Assembly (NCBI GenBank): GCA_022113835.1
Contig: JAILWY010000026.1
Span: forward strand, 268,001 to 332,000
DNA from: Atopsyche davidsoni
Lineage: Eukaryota; Arthropoda; Insecta; Trichoptera; Hydrobiosidae
Length of the DNA stretch: 64,000 bases
Direction of reading: 5' to 3'
Position numbers and translations under genes: made by a program. Positions 11,939-24,800 of the stretch are shown in pieces. Numbering within the stretch: the stretch's first letter is position 1; each line of letters starts with the position of its first letter. The notes below the pieces were generated by a model. That model saw nothing but the letters and a program-made list of their open reading frames with translations. It made no database searches and had not been told where the DNA came from.

Positions 11939-14800
11939 GGAAAATATTTAATATATAGGTATTATTACGTCACGGTTGTGTAATTATTCGCACTGTGTCC
12001 AAATTATTATCAAAGGTATAATTTACCAAGACGTGCATGACGATTGTTGAAAACATAAAAAAATACATATAATCAACGAGGTAGTCATTAATTAATGTTA
12101 CGAAGCCTACCGAGGTCCGCCGCAGTTATATCATGTCCTCGCGGGATATTATATTAAATAAAAAATTGAACTTTTGTTGTAAAAAAATATATTTACCACA
12201 GCAAATACGCGGAGAATTAAACAAAAAATTCCGAATTAAAATTTTTCTGCAAATATATTTTTATGTATATTCGAAAAGCAAGAATTTAACCAGCTCAAAG
12301 TAAGATTGATAAGTCGAGTCACATCGAGAAGAATTTATCGAAAACTTACATGAGGCACTTTGTCTTTAGAACATATTGCATACGGTCGCGATCTAGTTGA
12401 GATAAACTGAAACTATATCAGACACGAAACACTAGTTAATCTTTTTAAGGACAGTCGAGACAAACTCAAGCCATTAACGTTACCAAATACATCTAATTTT
12501 TTTAAAAGTTCTTCATCATCATCATTATCATTAAATTAGCAAGTAAGAAGTTATTAAAAAGCAGCTGTAGACCGTAAAAGTGTAGGTTTGTAAATTTAAT
12601 TATTTTTTTAGATATTTGTAAGAGTAAAATTTCAGTTTTACAAACGAATAATGTTATATTGAAATTCCAATGGCGTGATGTGAACGATAACTTTCCAGAG
12701 CGTATTGAGCTCTTTGAGTTTTACAGCTAACCCAATACAGATACATTCACGAAATAGCAACCCATTTAATATTAAAAAAAGGTTATTTGCAATATAACAG
12801 TTCAATTATTTCTATGTATGCAGCTTATCGCTTGCCGGCACATGATCCGTAGATATGGATTGTTATAGATAGTGCAATTATTAATTACTATGATTAATTT
12901 CTCTTAAGTTTATTTTTTGTAAAATATGTGAGTATAATACAATCGATCAATCAATCAATAAAAAAGTCCGAGCTTTATTTCATCAGCTGTATCAAATCGT
13001 ATATGATACAGATACAATGCCAATTTTCTTTACTCTCCTAGCGAAGTTATATCCCAGTCTTCATAACTCTGAGATTATATTGGTAAAAATGCTTCTATAA
13101 AATAAATTGATGTAAAATCCTACGTTAAATGGAGTATTGAAATTTTATAGCCATTTTTGAGGTGTGGTCTTGCGCTATAAATCTAATTAATCCAAGGTCA
13201 CTTAACAGCTGATAGATAGTAATCAATCACTATCAAATAATTTAATGGCTTTATTTAAACGTAAAAGCTTTTTATGAACAAAACAGTAAGTATCAATTTA
13301 TCAAATAAAAAAAACTAATTTATTTATCTGATCATTCGTATTTGATCCCTAAAACCTACAAACGATGTCGACTGCAGGAAATCATGCAAAAGTACCAAAT
13401 GTCACGTATATTGTCACGAGTATTGTTTAGGATCTTTTGAAATGCACAAAAACATAGATATTGAAGCCTATTTTGTAACCCATGAGTAATGTTGGTGCTT
13501 TCATTCTTCGTATTCTATGTTATACCCTGCGGGAATGGTTGGCGCGAAATCAATGTTTAGAGTAGAGAAACAACGTCCGCGGCATGTTCAACGCAAAACT
13601 AACAAAACCATTTGTACCGATTTGAACATGAAATTTACATTTCATCTACACTTTTACCATACGCGCAGTGTTTGGAGTAGTTTTATTCGTCTTTTAAGTC
13701 TTCAGAACGCTTTTGGAAGACCGAGAAATAGAGGAAGCCAGGGCTAAAAAAATATTGACCTTCTCGCTGACAATCGCATTTGTAATGTGAAATTCAGCTT
13801 TTTTTCTTGGGTTTCCATGGTTATCCATTCTAAATAAATCATAATTATTTAATTTAGCGAATGTTGATTATTTAAATCCAGGTGTCGAAAGAGACATTCC
13901 ATGGTATATTTTGTTGTAGATTTTTTTAATTGCCTGCACTTATTCGAGATACGCCGACTTTCTTTTGACGTAATAAACCTCGGCACAAGGTGAGGCCGAC
14001 AAAATATTGCGGTGCAAAAACTCGTTCAATCTGTCTTAAAGCAAGTTGTTTGTTTCGGTATAAATAAAGTCTTTCATTTATTAAGGTTCTTACGACATTA
14101 ATTATATGTTATAATAATTTAAAAGAAATTTTAAAAAAGCATAACATATCTCTTTATTGTATCCTTGATAGGAAATAGTCGTAAGCAACAGCATTTTGCA
14201 AAAAAAAAAAAAATGAGCTGAAAAAGAAAAATACATACCGAAGATCGTTCTTGTATTAGCAACCAAATAAAAGTTATTTTTTAAAGGAAAATAATATATA
14301 TATATTATTTTATACATACATATATATTTATATAAATATATTTTAAAATATTTATTAATGTTAATATTTTTTTTAAATTTATTAATTATTATTTTTCATA
14401 GATATTGTAAACGTTGAGTTTTAAAACATGCAAGTTAGAATACAATAAATCGAAGATACAATCTCCTTGTTGGTAGCAAAGCCTGGACGCTGGCCGCCGT
14501 GGGCCGCGCGGGGTTACTCAATGCCTTTCCATTATCTGTTACGTTCATCTCAAGGCTTTGTATACTTACGTACAGCTACAGGTGTGTAACACCGGCGTAT
14601 ATCTACCTGCTTGCTCGTTCACGGATATGCGAGGGAATTTTTGTTTTAAGCATGCTGTGATTTATAAGTCACGAGATATTAACATATTTGCACTACTGAA
14701 AGTTCCACAAGTCTCAAGACTAAGAAGTCGTTTACTTTTTTATATATTTAAAATTGTTTAACCTCGCAGGTTTGTGAGGCCATTGTTTAGTGGAAGCGTG
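11939..14800. other. AT-rich gene-free stretch
   Basis: Only short AT-rich open frames were seen, with no splice-supported exon and no repeat with defined ends. Confidence 0.45.
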
Positions 14801-14940
<140 letters not shown>

Positions 14941-15799
14941 GATAAATGTTCATTTTTGTTTTTTCCCTACAGTTTTCACAAGAAAGTTTATGTAGATAAT
15001 CATCTTTTAAAATATACCTCAATTATGCTTAAAAGTGAAACAGATCGTAATGATTCGATATAGAGATGATAAAAATAATATTACTGAAGTATTTTTGCTG
15101 TTACAAGTTTATGATTAAATGGCTAAGCAAATGTATTAGTGCTCATTTCTAACAAAACTCTCAGGATATTATGTAAAATTGAAGAAACCGCTCGATTCCT
15201 TAACGGCTTTTATTAAAAATGAAACTCTACTGCCGACATTTCGCTTCAATGCAAGCAACGCGCTCAAGCCGCCTTCTGAAGAGCAGGGCAACTCGCGGCT
15301 CGGGCGCTCGCAGTATTCAACAAGAGGCACTGACCCTATTGTTTATACTAGAATATTGTTTTGTCTAATGTCTCCCAAAGACTGTTCTTCACCGGAAAGT
15401 ACGAAATGATCTTTACATCAAGATTCAATTAAGCTATCATAAGTATTTAATAATACTGTTTACAGTGGGCTCATAAAACAAGTTTTATTGACAAAAGGTG
15501 AATAAATTGAGTAAAAACCGCCAATCCTAAGGTACGATGAAGTAGAAATTAGTGTCTCAATAATCAGAATTTCTACAGCGTGCGCGACCTTTTACTATTA
15601 CATCATAAAACGACCCTATAGAATAGTAACTACAATTCAACGTCTACTGCGTTATCAACTGCGCGACACTTGAATGTTCTGTTTGTTGAATTAATGCCGG
15701 CTACCAGGCGCATCTTTAAGGCTCCGGTGAGAAGTGAATATTAATACTTTGGATGAATTCCTGGAAAGTAACGGCAAAGAGAAAGTCGGTGCGTGGCAA

Positions 15800-15887
15800 G
15801 AGCGCGGCAAGAGCGCGGCAAGAGCGCGGCAAGAGCGCGGCAAGAGCGCGGCAAGAGCGCGGCAAGAGCGCGGCAAGAGCGCGGTAC
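15800..15887 (+). repeat. 11-bp GC-rich minisatellite, eight units
   Basis: Seven exact copies of GAGCGCGGCAA run from 15800 to 15876, followed by a variant copy ending in GTAC (15877-15887) and a partial copy. Because 11 is not a multiple of 3, the array is open in several frames on both strands. Those frames are not taken as genes. Confidence 0.95.
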
Positions 15888-16460
15888 GAGCGCGGCCTGC
15901 GGGAAGCCGCGCGGCCGGGAAGGGCGCCGGACGCGTGCAGCCGGTGTCTCCGCAAGTTGGGGATAAATACATGTAAATTAAGTTTGTACAGGTTGGTGAG
16001 AATTTTTTTTATTTACATTTTACAAATACATTAAAATATATTTATTAAATAAAAGAAATCTTTACCCATAGAAAACTCAACAAATTTGATTACTAAAACG
16101 TTTGAGAAATTTAGAACAATATTTTTGCCATCTACTAAACTTTAGACAAATAGAACCCTCGAACGCGAGAGTGCTCACTTTGCTTTCGAAATTTTTTTAT
16201 TTGTCCAGAAAAATCTAGTTTGTGTTTCTATTAATCATCGTCCGCATCTCGTGTGAGGCACGGGCGAGCGCGACGCCCGGGGAAGATCTTCCTTCACTTC
16301 AACGGCCTTGACATTTGCTAACAATGTTTGTGTGCGATACTATCTCGCTTCCATTACTCGCTTTTATCATCTAGAATGATTAATTGAATTCACGATAGTA
16401 ATCTTTCGAGAATAGAGTTAACAAGCAGTCTGACTTCCGTTACACGGCAGATACAAATCT

Positions 16461-16608
16461 ATGTTTGATAATGCCAACGTGAAAGGTTGGCGAAACCGGT
16501 CACCAATCAAAATCTATTTGTGGGAAAATCACTTAAGTACTTTACTTATTATTCAAATATTAAAATGGAATTCCACCAAGTACTCTCTGTCAAAAATATT
16601 GAATTTCT
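16461..16608 (+). repeat. Copy of the foldback repeat family, truncated
   Basis: The copy starts with TTTGATAATGCCAACGTGAA, continues through GGTTGGCGAAACCGGTCACC, and ends near CAAGTACTCTCTGTCAAAAA. The same blocks recur, on either strand, near 22535, 25745-26010, 28583, 29147, 29615, 31316 and 48308. It has no coding capacity. The superfamily is not identified. Confidence 0.75.
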
Positions 16609-16762
16609 ACAAACCTTTGTCTTATTTCTGCTACGACTTTCTGAGCGACAGACTTGAATTAGGTAAAAGTGTGAATGTTTTTCAGCACTCCCAGATCACG
16701 AAAAATCAATTGATTAGTTTTACATTTCTAGTTATCGAGCGTAGCTTTATATTTAGATAATA

Positions 16763-18003
16763 CATAGGCTGCTATTTAAGTATCCGTAACTGGCCACTAC
16801 ATAAATAATATTTAAAAAGTAATAATTACATTTGAAAAAAGCTCTCTTTGGCTGTAGAATGAGTTTATTTCAATGAGTCAATAAATTGTTTTCATTGTGT
16901 GGCGCGATTTTAAAAATTGCGTGTCATTATCACAATGGATTTAACTCGAGAAAATTTTCGTGCGATGATTTATTATGATTTTCGACGTGGTCTAACTCAA
17001 CAGCAGAGCATCGATCAACTCAGTTCGACTTTTAGGAATCAAGCACCATCAAAGACCACTGTGTATCACTGGTTTAGTAAGTTTAATCGTGGACGTCGTA
17101 TGCTCACGGACGAAATTAAAGATGGTCGGCATAAATCAGTTGTTGTGCTACGAAACATCGACGTAGTGCGTGAATTAATAATGCAAGATCGTGATGTTAC
17201 ATATCCAGAGATAGAAGCGTCCTTGGGCATTAGTATGACAAGTATACATAAGATATTACACACACACTTGGCTGCAAAAAAAATTTGTTCGCGTTGGATA
17301 CCGCACAACAATACCAACAATCGTGGTGCATCAAAAGCTGTTTACAATATCTACACAGGTGATGAATCCTGGATTTATGCATATGACCCCGAAACTAAGC
17401 AAAAATCAACAGTATGGGTGTTCCAACATGAGCCGAACCCAACATAAGTTGCTCGTGCGAAAAGCACTTTGAAGCAAATGGTCGCCTGTTTTTTTTGGTA
17501 TAGATGGACACGTGGCTACTGTACCACTAGAAAATCGTAAAGCTGTTCTATTCTACGTGGTACATGAACATTTGTTTGCCAGAAGTCTTTGCAGAAATTA
17601 GGAAGAACAATCCACAACGCAGAATCATTCTCCATCACGACAATGCAAGCTGTCACACTTCAGGTGAAACAACCCTATATTTGGAGGGTGAAACGGTGGA
17701 ATTAACGGGTCATCCGCCATATAGCCCTGCTTTGGCACCCAACGACTTCTTTTTATTTCCAACCGTGAAGAATAAATTACATGGTCAACGATTTACAACC
17801 CGAGAAGAAGCCGTTGAGGCATTCAAAAATCATCTTTTGGAGATACCGCCTTCCGATTGGAAAAAGTGCTATGAAAACTGGTTTCACCGAATGCAAAAGT
17901 ACATCGATCATCACGGCGAATATTTTGAAAAGCAATAAAACCATATTTAATAGTCAATGATACTTATTTTATTTTATTCCGGATATATAAATAGCAGCCC
18001 TCG
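16763..18003 (+). mobile_element. Full-length mariner (DD34D) transposon, inactive
   Basis: The element is bounded by TA on both sides (16761-16762 and 18004-18005). Its inverted ends match imperfectly: left CATAGGCTGCTATTTAAGTA, right (opposite strand) CGAGGGCTGCTATTTATATA. At 1241 bp it has the usual mariner length. It contains a broken transposase gene on the plus strand. The ends and the TA duplication show cut-and-paste insertion, and the frame breaks show it is long dead. Confidence 0.9.
16935..17938 (+). pseudogene. Mariner transposase, frame-broken
   Basis: The ATG at 16935 opens a frame with the N-terminal helix-turn-helix region (LTRENFRAMIYYDFRRG, then YHWFSKFNRGR) and the WIPHN linker. 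Relative to intact mariners, sequence is missing between WIPHN and RGASKAVYNI, so an internal deletion is inferred. The first catalytic Asp is kept in TGDESWIYAYDP. The frame stops after FQHEPNPT (about 17447) and resumes in another frame at about 17564 (LPEVFAEIRKNNPQRRIILH). That part carries the second Asp (HHDNASCHT) and the third (APNDFFLFP), with 34 residues between them, which defines a DD34D mariner. The C-terminus ends GEYFEKQ as in intact relatives. It cannot make a working enzyme. Confidence 0.9.
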
Positions 18004-20523
18004 TATCAACCACAACTGTGTTATAAAAGTTAATTTGACACAGTGAAATATTTAAGCTGGCGTACTTTAAGCACCAGTATTCTTGAAAAACTAACCAAAT
18101 GTCACCTGCTCAGCTTAGTTGCTCAGTAGTTTGCTGTTACGTTGAGATTATTACTTTTTGGCATTTTTGAAACACCGACCAAAGACAACAATTATGTACT
18201 TTTATTTTTTATCCCCGTGTGTGAGTGATGAGGATATGATGAGACACACTTATTTACGAATCCGGGATTAACAGATTGGTTCGTCATCTCAAAAATGCTA
18301 CCAACGATAAAAATAAAAACATCACCAGAGTTTCAAAAACTCGTATGAATGAAGATATAAAAATCGATTTTACATAAACGAGGAGAGAGAAAGTTTTATA
18401 TCAACATCATTCAGAGCACTTCAGAAAATCTTTTACAAGTCTTCCGTGACTTAAAACTGAATGTCTATGTCTTAAATTTTTACCATATCAAATTTTACAA
18501 ACGCTTGTTAGTCAAAAGTAAAATAATAAATTGAGTGAAAAAAGCAAAAAAATTAAATCAGCCTAGACAAGTTCCGACGAGACAGTTGTCACGAATCTTA
18601 TTATATAATGAAAAAAAAAACTGTTATTTGAAGCTTTGCGACTACATTTTGGTTTGTTTTATATCGTATTTTATAACTAGTAAGTAATGCGTGAAATTTC
18701 CCACAAAAAACCCGGTATGATATAATCTAATTTATTTTGGAGTAAAGAGATCACTCGATATTCTAAAATGTTTAATAAAATATGTTTGTATTTCTACTTC
18801 ACTGAAAACTCTTTAAACCACGCAGTAAATATTATTGATATTACGAAATTTTTCCTGTCAATTTCTCAGAGGCTTTTTGCGTATCCATCTTTGACGATGA
18901 GTTGTGATGTGAACTCACTGACCGTGCCGTTAAATTATAATATTTTATTAAAAAACAAGTATATTCTTCTAATAATTTCCTATTTGATTACATCGATACC
19001 TGACTACTGTGGATTGTTATCTAGGACAAATAAAAAGAGATAGAACGTTTGCAACCGAGACAGTTAGACGACAATATCGAGACGACTGAAGCCCCGCGGT
19101 GGTGCCCCGACCTGCCGGGGACTGTGGCGGCAAGGAATCTGGAGATTAGCGTTTCTTTACTATTACCGTCTGTTGAGACAAGATGGACGGAGACCCTCTC
19201 GATGGACGCTCCCGGGAGTGCCCCCCTCGCCTGAGCACCGAGATAACTGAGGGGACGCTCGTAGTGAAGACCTTCGCCGTCGTACATACGTACGGTAGAG
19301 CGTAGTTGTCATGGTGAAGCCTGAGATAAATTAATTGTGAATGGTTCTCCATTACGTAAGACAAAGAAGCACGTTTGCACGAGTAACAAAATTGAAAGCT
19401 ATCACAAAAAATAAAACAAGAACTTCACGGATCAATTACCAAGTAGAAGTATTATTTTTTATGCTCGATTGAAGAAATACTTCACAATTAAATCACCGTT
19501 TACACGATATATTTTTTTAATCTCAATTTAATGGGTTATTTGCGGAGGAAAATATTCCTTGAGCTGCGCGGAGCTGCGCGGAGCTGGCCGCTGATCAGAC
19601 CCGCCGGAGGCCGCGCCCGCACGCGTGTGCGCCTTGTAAGGAATGTAGCTCAATATTTGCTATAACTTGTGACATAATTACTACTCGCTAATAAATTATG
19701 AGTAATCTGGCGTAAGTAAGAAATTAGATTGAGACTTAAGTATCCACTAAATGTATTTTTATTTATCGATTACACCTGGCTTTACGTAACAAGTAGTTTT
19801 CTAATTAGAATATTTTCGTAAGGACAAGAAATTTCTTGATAATTGATATTCTTAGAACAAGCTTATTTCGTCACACTAATTGCATTCCTTTATAATTGAA
19901 TCCCATAAAGAACTTGTTACGGTATATGCAGTGAGTCTGGAACAGGGCCTTAACGTGCACTCGTGTCAAGAGAAAACTTATCTAAATAATGGCAGAAAAA
20001 CAATGTATTATGTGTTGGAAAATATTGAACAAGTCTCACGAAGAGGACAGTTCTATCCATTTAAAATTAAAAAATAGAAAATAAATGTGTAATCTTGTTA
20101 AATCAGAAATATTATCCTCAAATTTAATGGACAAGGTTCATTTTTACCTCCCATGTTTTCCATCACGACCTTAACAGTTGTTCACGCCTTCTTTGTTCTA
20201 GTTCTAATGCCTTCATAGAGGCCATTTTTTCGAGAACCTGTACATTCATTACTCGGTCCACACGAAAAAATAATTTAGACAAATATCTTGAAAAAGTGAA
20301 ATATAAAAAATAAAGTAAAAAAACAGCATAGCTTTATAGAAAACATTTAAACCAAAAACACTACTTCTACTCATTATTATATGTTATCTTTTGTTTTATT
20401 TAGATTAACACCCTTTGTATATTGTTTACTTAAACATTATCACATCCTTCCCATTTTAGAGCCGATAATTTTTAGTATGTTCTGTCACTTATATAGATAA
20501 ACTCTTCTCGCTTATGTGCTTTA

Positions 20524-20527
<4 letters not shown>

Positions 20528-20581
<54 letters not shown>
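20528..20581. repeat. (TA)n microsatellite
   Basis: An uninterrupted TA dinucleotide run of about 54 bp. Confidence 0.95.
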
Positions 20582-20584
<3 letters not shown>

Positions 20585-21037
20585 GGTTCAAATTATTCAC
20601 AGCTGGCCAGGGGCACATATTGACTTATTTATAAATGTTTTTAACGCAGGAGGATTAATGATGGGTGGCTAGTACTTCACTTCTAATGGGACTCGATTCA
20701 TATCGGATTTTGTTATGCCCGCCTGCCCGCCTGTTGCCGTTGTCTCTCGCCCACTCATTTCCAAAGCAAAGGAAATGATCCGTAACTAATTCAGAGAATT
20801 AATTGCCATTCAAATGTACCAATATTTCAGTCTGTGGTTGAATACCGATCGCGCCCGCTGCCGCCAGGCCCGGCGCGAGACATTCTGAGGGGCGAGCAGT
20901 GAACTCCGACTCAATTCCTACAAACCGAAAAGGAATGTGCAGCGGCTACGGCATTTCCCATTATAAAGCGAGAGCAGTTCGGTTCTACTGACCTGCAGTT
21001 TTTCTTGTTTTTTTTTGGTTATACATACAAATAATAA

Positions 21038-21137
<100 letters not shown>

Positions 21138-21861
21138 TTATTGTGGGTACTACATTAATAAGATTGATTTTAAATACAAAATAATTAAGTTTATGTTCCA
21201 CACTTTAACATGTGTCATAATATAGACCAAAACTTTTTAACAGTACGTTGTAACATCATATTTAATTAGTTAATTGAATTTGTTCATTTAAAAAACATCG
21301 ATAACACAAATATGTATAACAGTGTTTTATCATAACAATAAGTTCACTGAGTAATTGAGATTTACTAAGTAATTTGTTGTAAATTTAATATAAAATAAAA
21401 TAATTTTGAATTTCTTTTTATTGAAATTTGTTTTTTGCAAAACAAATTTATTTTTAAGGCGGGCATACTCGCAACGTTTTTTTTAAATAAACTTTTTAAT
21501 GTTGTATAATTGTGTATTCAAAACCAAAACGATCAAGTATTAAATAAAATATTTATTCATTAAATATAAGTTATAAATAATATTCTAAAAATGGGAGAAT
21601 TGATTTAATTGTACACAGATAGGCATTGGATAATATTTTGTGAGTGAATTATAAATAAATGTAGATATAAACCATTTTAAAATATTTAAAGTTTGACTTA
21701 AATATAATGATAATTATTTGACATATCACAGAATAATGATAAAAGTAATAATTTGAATTTGTTTGATTATTTATAGACTATCAAGAAGGCTGTAGACTTA
21801 ATATAAAACGTATGAAATAGCTTATAAGTATATACATATATAGTCCTAAGTTGTACCGGCA

Positions 21862-24800
21862 TCATCCCGTCATGACCTCGAGGAACTCTGAAAAAAAAGG
21901 TGATCCATAAGTACTTAAAAATATGTCGACACCAAAAATAAACCAGAGCTGAAGGATAAATAATATTTGACGACTCGTGCTCAAACATTTGACTCTTGAT
22001 TTGTTTATTAATAATATAAAACAGTAATCATAGTGTACAAATTTAAGGCACCCCTCTTCTTATTAGAACTGCAGATTTGAAACTTGATTTTAAATTTATA
22101 TTAAAGATACATTTATATTAAAAATAAAAATTCATTTTTACCATCAAAGTCCACAGTGCCCGAGCCGTCGGAGTCGATCTCCTCGATCATCTCGTCCAAG
22201 TCCTCGGAGGTGATTTTGTCATCGAGCTCTTTGAAGATTTCTCTGAGGACATCTGTCGTGATGTAGCCGTTACCTGCGGAAAGTCGAGCGCGGTTGTGAG
22301 CGCGGCTGTGGGCGCGGTTGTGGGCGCGGCTATGGGCGTGGTTGTGGGCGCGGCTATGGGCGTGGTTGTGGGCGCGGCTGTGGGCGAGCCTCGCGCCATT
22401 ATTCAAAGCAAGAACGCATTTCAGTTCGACTGCTCTTCAACAGATGGCAGTGTTTAAATACTCCATCGCTTATGAAGTATCTCTATTATAGTTGACAAAA
22501 ATATTTATAAGATCGCAATACAATAGGTCGAAAGGTGGAATTTTCCCGAACGAACAACCAAAATTTGGAATAAAATACTATTGTGACTTTTCCACAAGTT
22601 TAATTTTATCGGCGATCGGTTTCGCCAACCTCTCACATAGGCAATATCAAACTAAATGAGAGCATTATCAACCTGAGATGTTGGAATAATCCAATATCCG
22701 AGGAATTAAAACTTGTATTCAAATTATAAAACTCGATCCTCACTCTCGCTGAAGATAAAATATGAAATTATCACCTTCTTTATCGTACAACCGGAAGGCT
22801 TCCCTCAGCTCGTGCACCATAGCCTCCTGGTCCTCTTCCTCCTCCGTCAGGAACTTGGCGGCCAGCCTGCAGAACTCCTCGAACTCCAGCTCGCCGGAGC
22901 CTGTACTTGCCGACATATCGTATCATCACCTCACACGCTCTTACAATTTAGTAAACAAAAAACGTCTCCGCCATATCGGTGTACCCGGAAGTGCACTGCC
23001 GTGACCGGGAGACGAACCTGGGATACCGCGGCTAAAACGTGGGGTCCTTACCATAAGACGACCACGGCTACCGGAGAAAATGTTAGTAAGCAATTGAATT
23101 TTAAAGATATTCGGTCAAAATTTTGCCTCGGGCACAAAAAGAGGCTCAATATGTATTCGCGACCAGCGGGTAGGAGGAGTGGGAGCACCGATTGCTTTCT
23201 GTCTGATGTATCGCGTACCCATATTGCTGGGCAATAATATTTAAAGCCCTCTACACACGTAGCAACAAATCACGCCATCAACTTGCAGCTAGCAAATAGC
23301 GTCTCTTTATGTTGGGTGTTTTTTATGGTTTTAAAACCGACAAGATACCTAAAAATGCAATTTATAATTATTGTTTGGACCCGGCAAGCACGGCCTAGCA
23401 CCTTGGTGTTTCTTTATATTAATTTTGACTGTAAATTTTGACTAAATGAGACAAAGAGTAAGCAAATTAATTGCTTATTTTAGCCAAAGTTAACTCGTGA
23501 GATACATAACATCATTATTATTTATTTTAAATAATATTTTTATGCGTTATTTAAAAAATCTCTTTACGTTAAATATATGTAAAACAAGATCAATTCAATC
23601 AATGTAAAAGACTGTCCGTGTCTCCAAATAGCTAAGCATTTCATTCACAACATATTTGATGCATTAATAGAGGATTTCTAAGAGAAAATTAATCACAAGA
23701 ACTTCGATTCGAGGATAAGACGCGCCTCCTGATATTCACATCAAAGCGATCGAGTGTAATGGTTTTCTACTAGCCAAAACCTGTTTGTCATCTCTAGAAA
23801 TTTGCTTGGCTGGAGGCAAGCGGGGCGCTCCCGTGGGTGCCCACCCGGGAGCGTCCAGGCACCGCATATTTTTATTGTAAATCAAGAATATATATAATTT
23901 TTTTTTTAAGATTTAATAATTAAATAAGAAAGTTGGCGGCATATATGTCGTTTTAAATTTTAAAATTACCATCTTCATCAATTTCATCGATAATTTCCTT
24001 GAGGGTGGCATCGTCCAGCTGGTGGCCCAGCATCTCTAGGATAGTGCCGATCATATCAGTGCTGATGACGCCTTTCTTCTCCTGGTCGAAAGCGTCGAAA
24101 GCGTTCTTCAGCACTAGGAGACAATAATACATCAGCAACGAGTCGAGTGACGAAATTATGAACCATAATTATCGAGTGCAACGAAAATAATAGAATCCAC
24201 CTGTTGCCGTTCCAATGAATTCTACTTGACGATTTAGTAACTCGTTTTATAACAGAGTAAATAACACTATTGAATAAAAACTATTTTTTGCTTTTTTTAA
24301 GACCGGGGAAAAATGGATAAATAACTTATCAAAGTTAGCAGTGATGTCTTCACTACAGAGTGTGGCAACCGTAGCTCAAACAAGGAGTCATATCTTTATC
24401 TCCATCGCTCCACATCCCTTGCTGCTACTTTAGTAACTAAATGCACGCTTGGATTCAATCTTAATGTTAATATTAAATTGCATATGCATATATAAATTTG
24501 ATTCTGACATTTTTTAAAACTGAATAATAAAATGCAATCAATAAATGCAAAATATATTGAGTACTTACACTGAATCTGCTCTTTGTCAAGTTCCTCCTGG
24601 TACCCAAAACAGTAAAAATAAAAATAAATAACAGAAAAAACCACTGCATACATGTTTTCATTCAAATTTAAAAAAATATACCTATCCTCTTGTTTCCTTT
24701 GCAATTGAAAATAAACAGAAGGTCTACACTTGATTTGATTTGATTTTTATTGTGGTATAAATAAAGAAAGATTTTTATTTCAAATATAAAGATTACCAGA

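Noticed and set aside
15691..16034. Overlapping Arg/Ala-rich frames on both strands
   Set aside because: They are created by the 11-bp minisatellite, which stays open in several frames; there is no splice or start evidence.
23825..23857. GC-rich imperfect hairpin (GCTCCCG...CGGGAGC) in an intron of troponin C copy A
   Set aside because: A bulged stem of about 14 bp is too short and imperfect to stand out beside the exact hairpins elsewhere.
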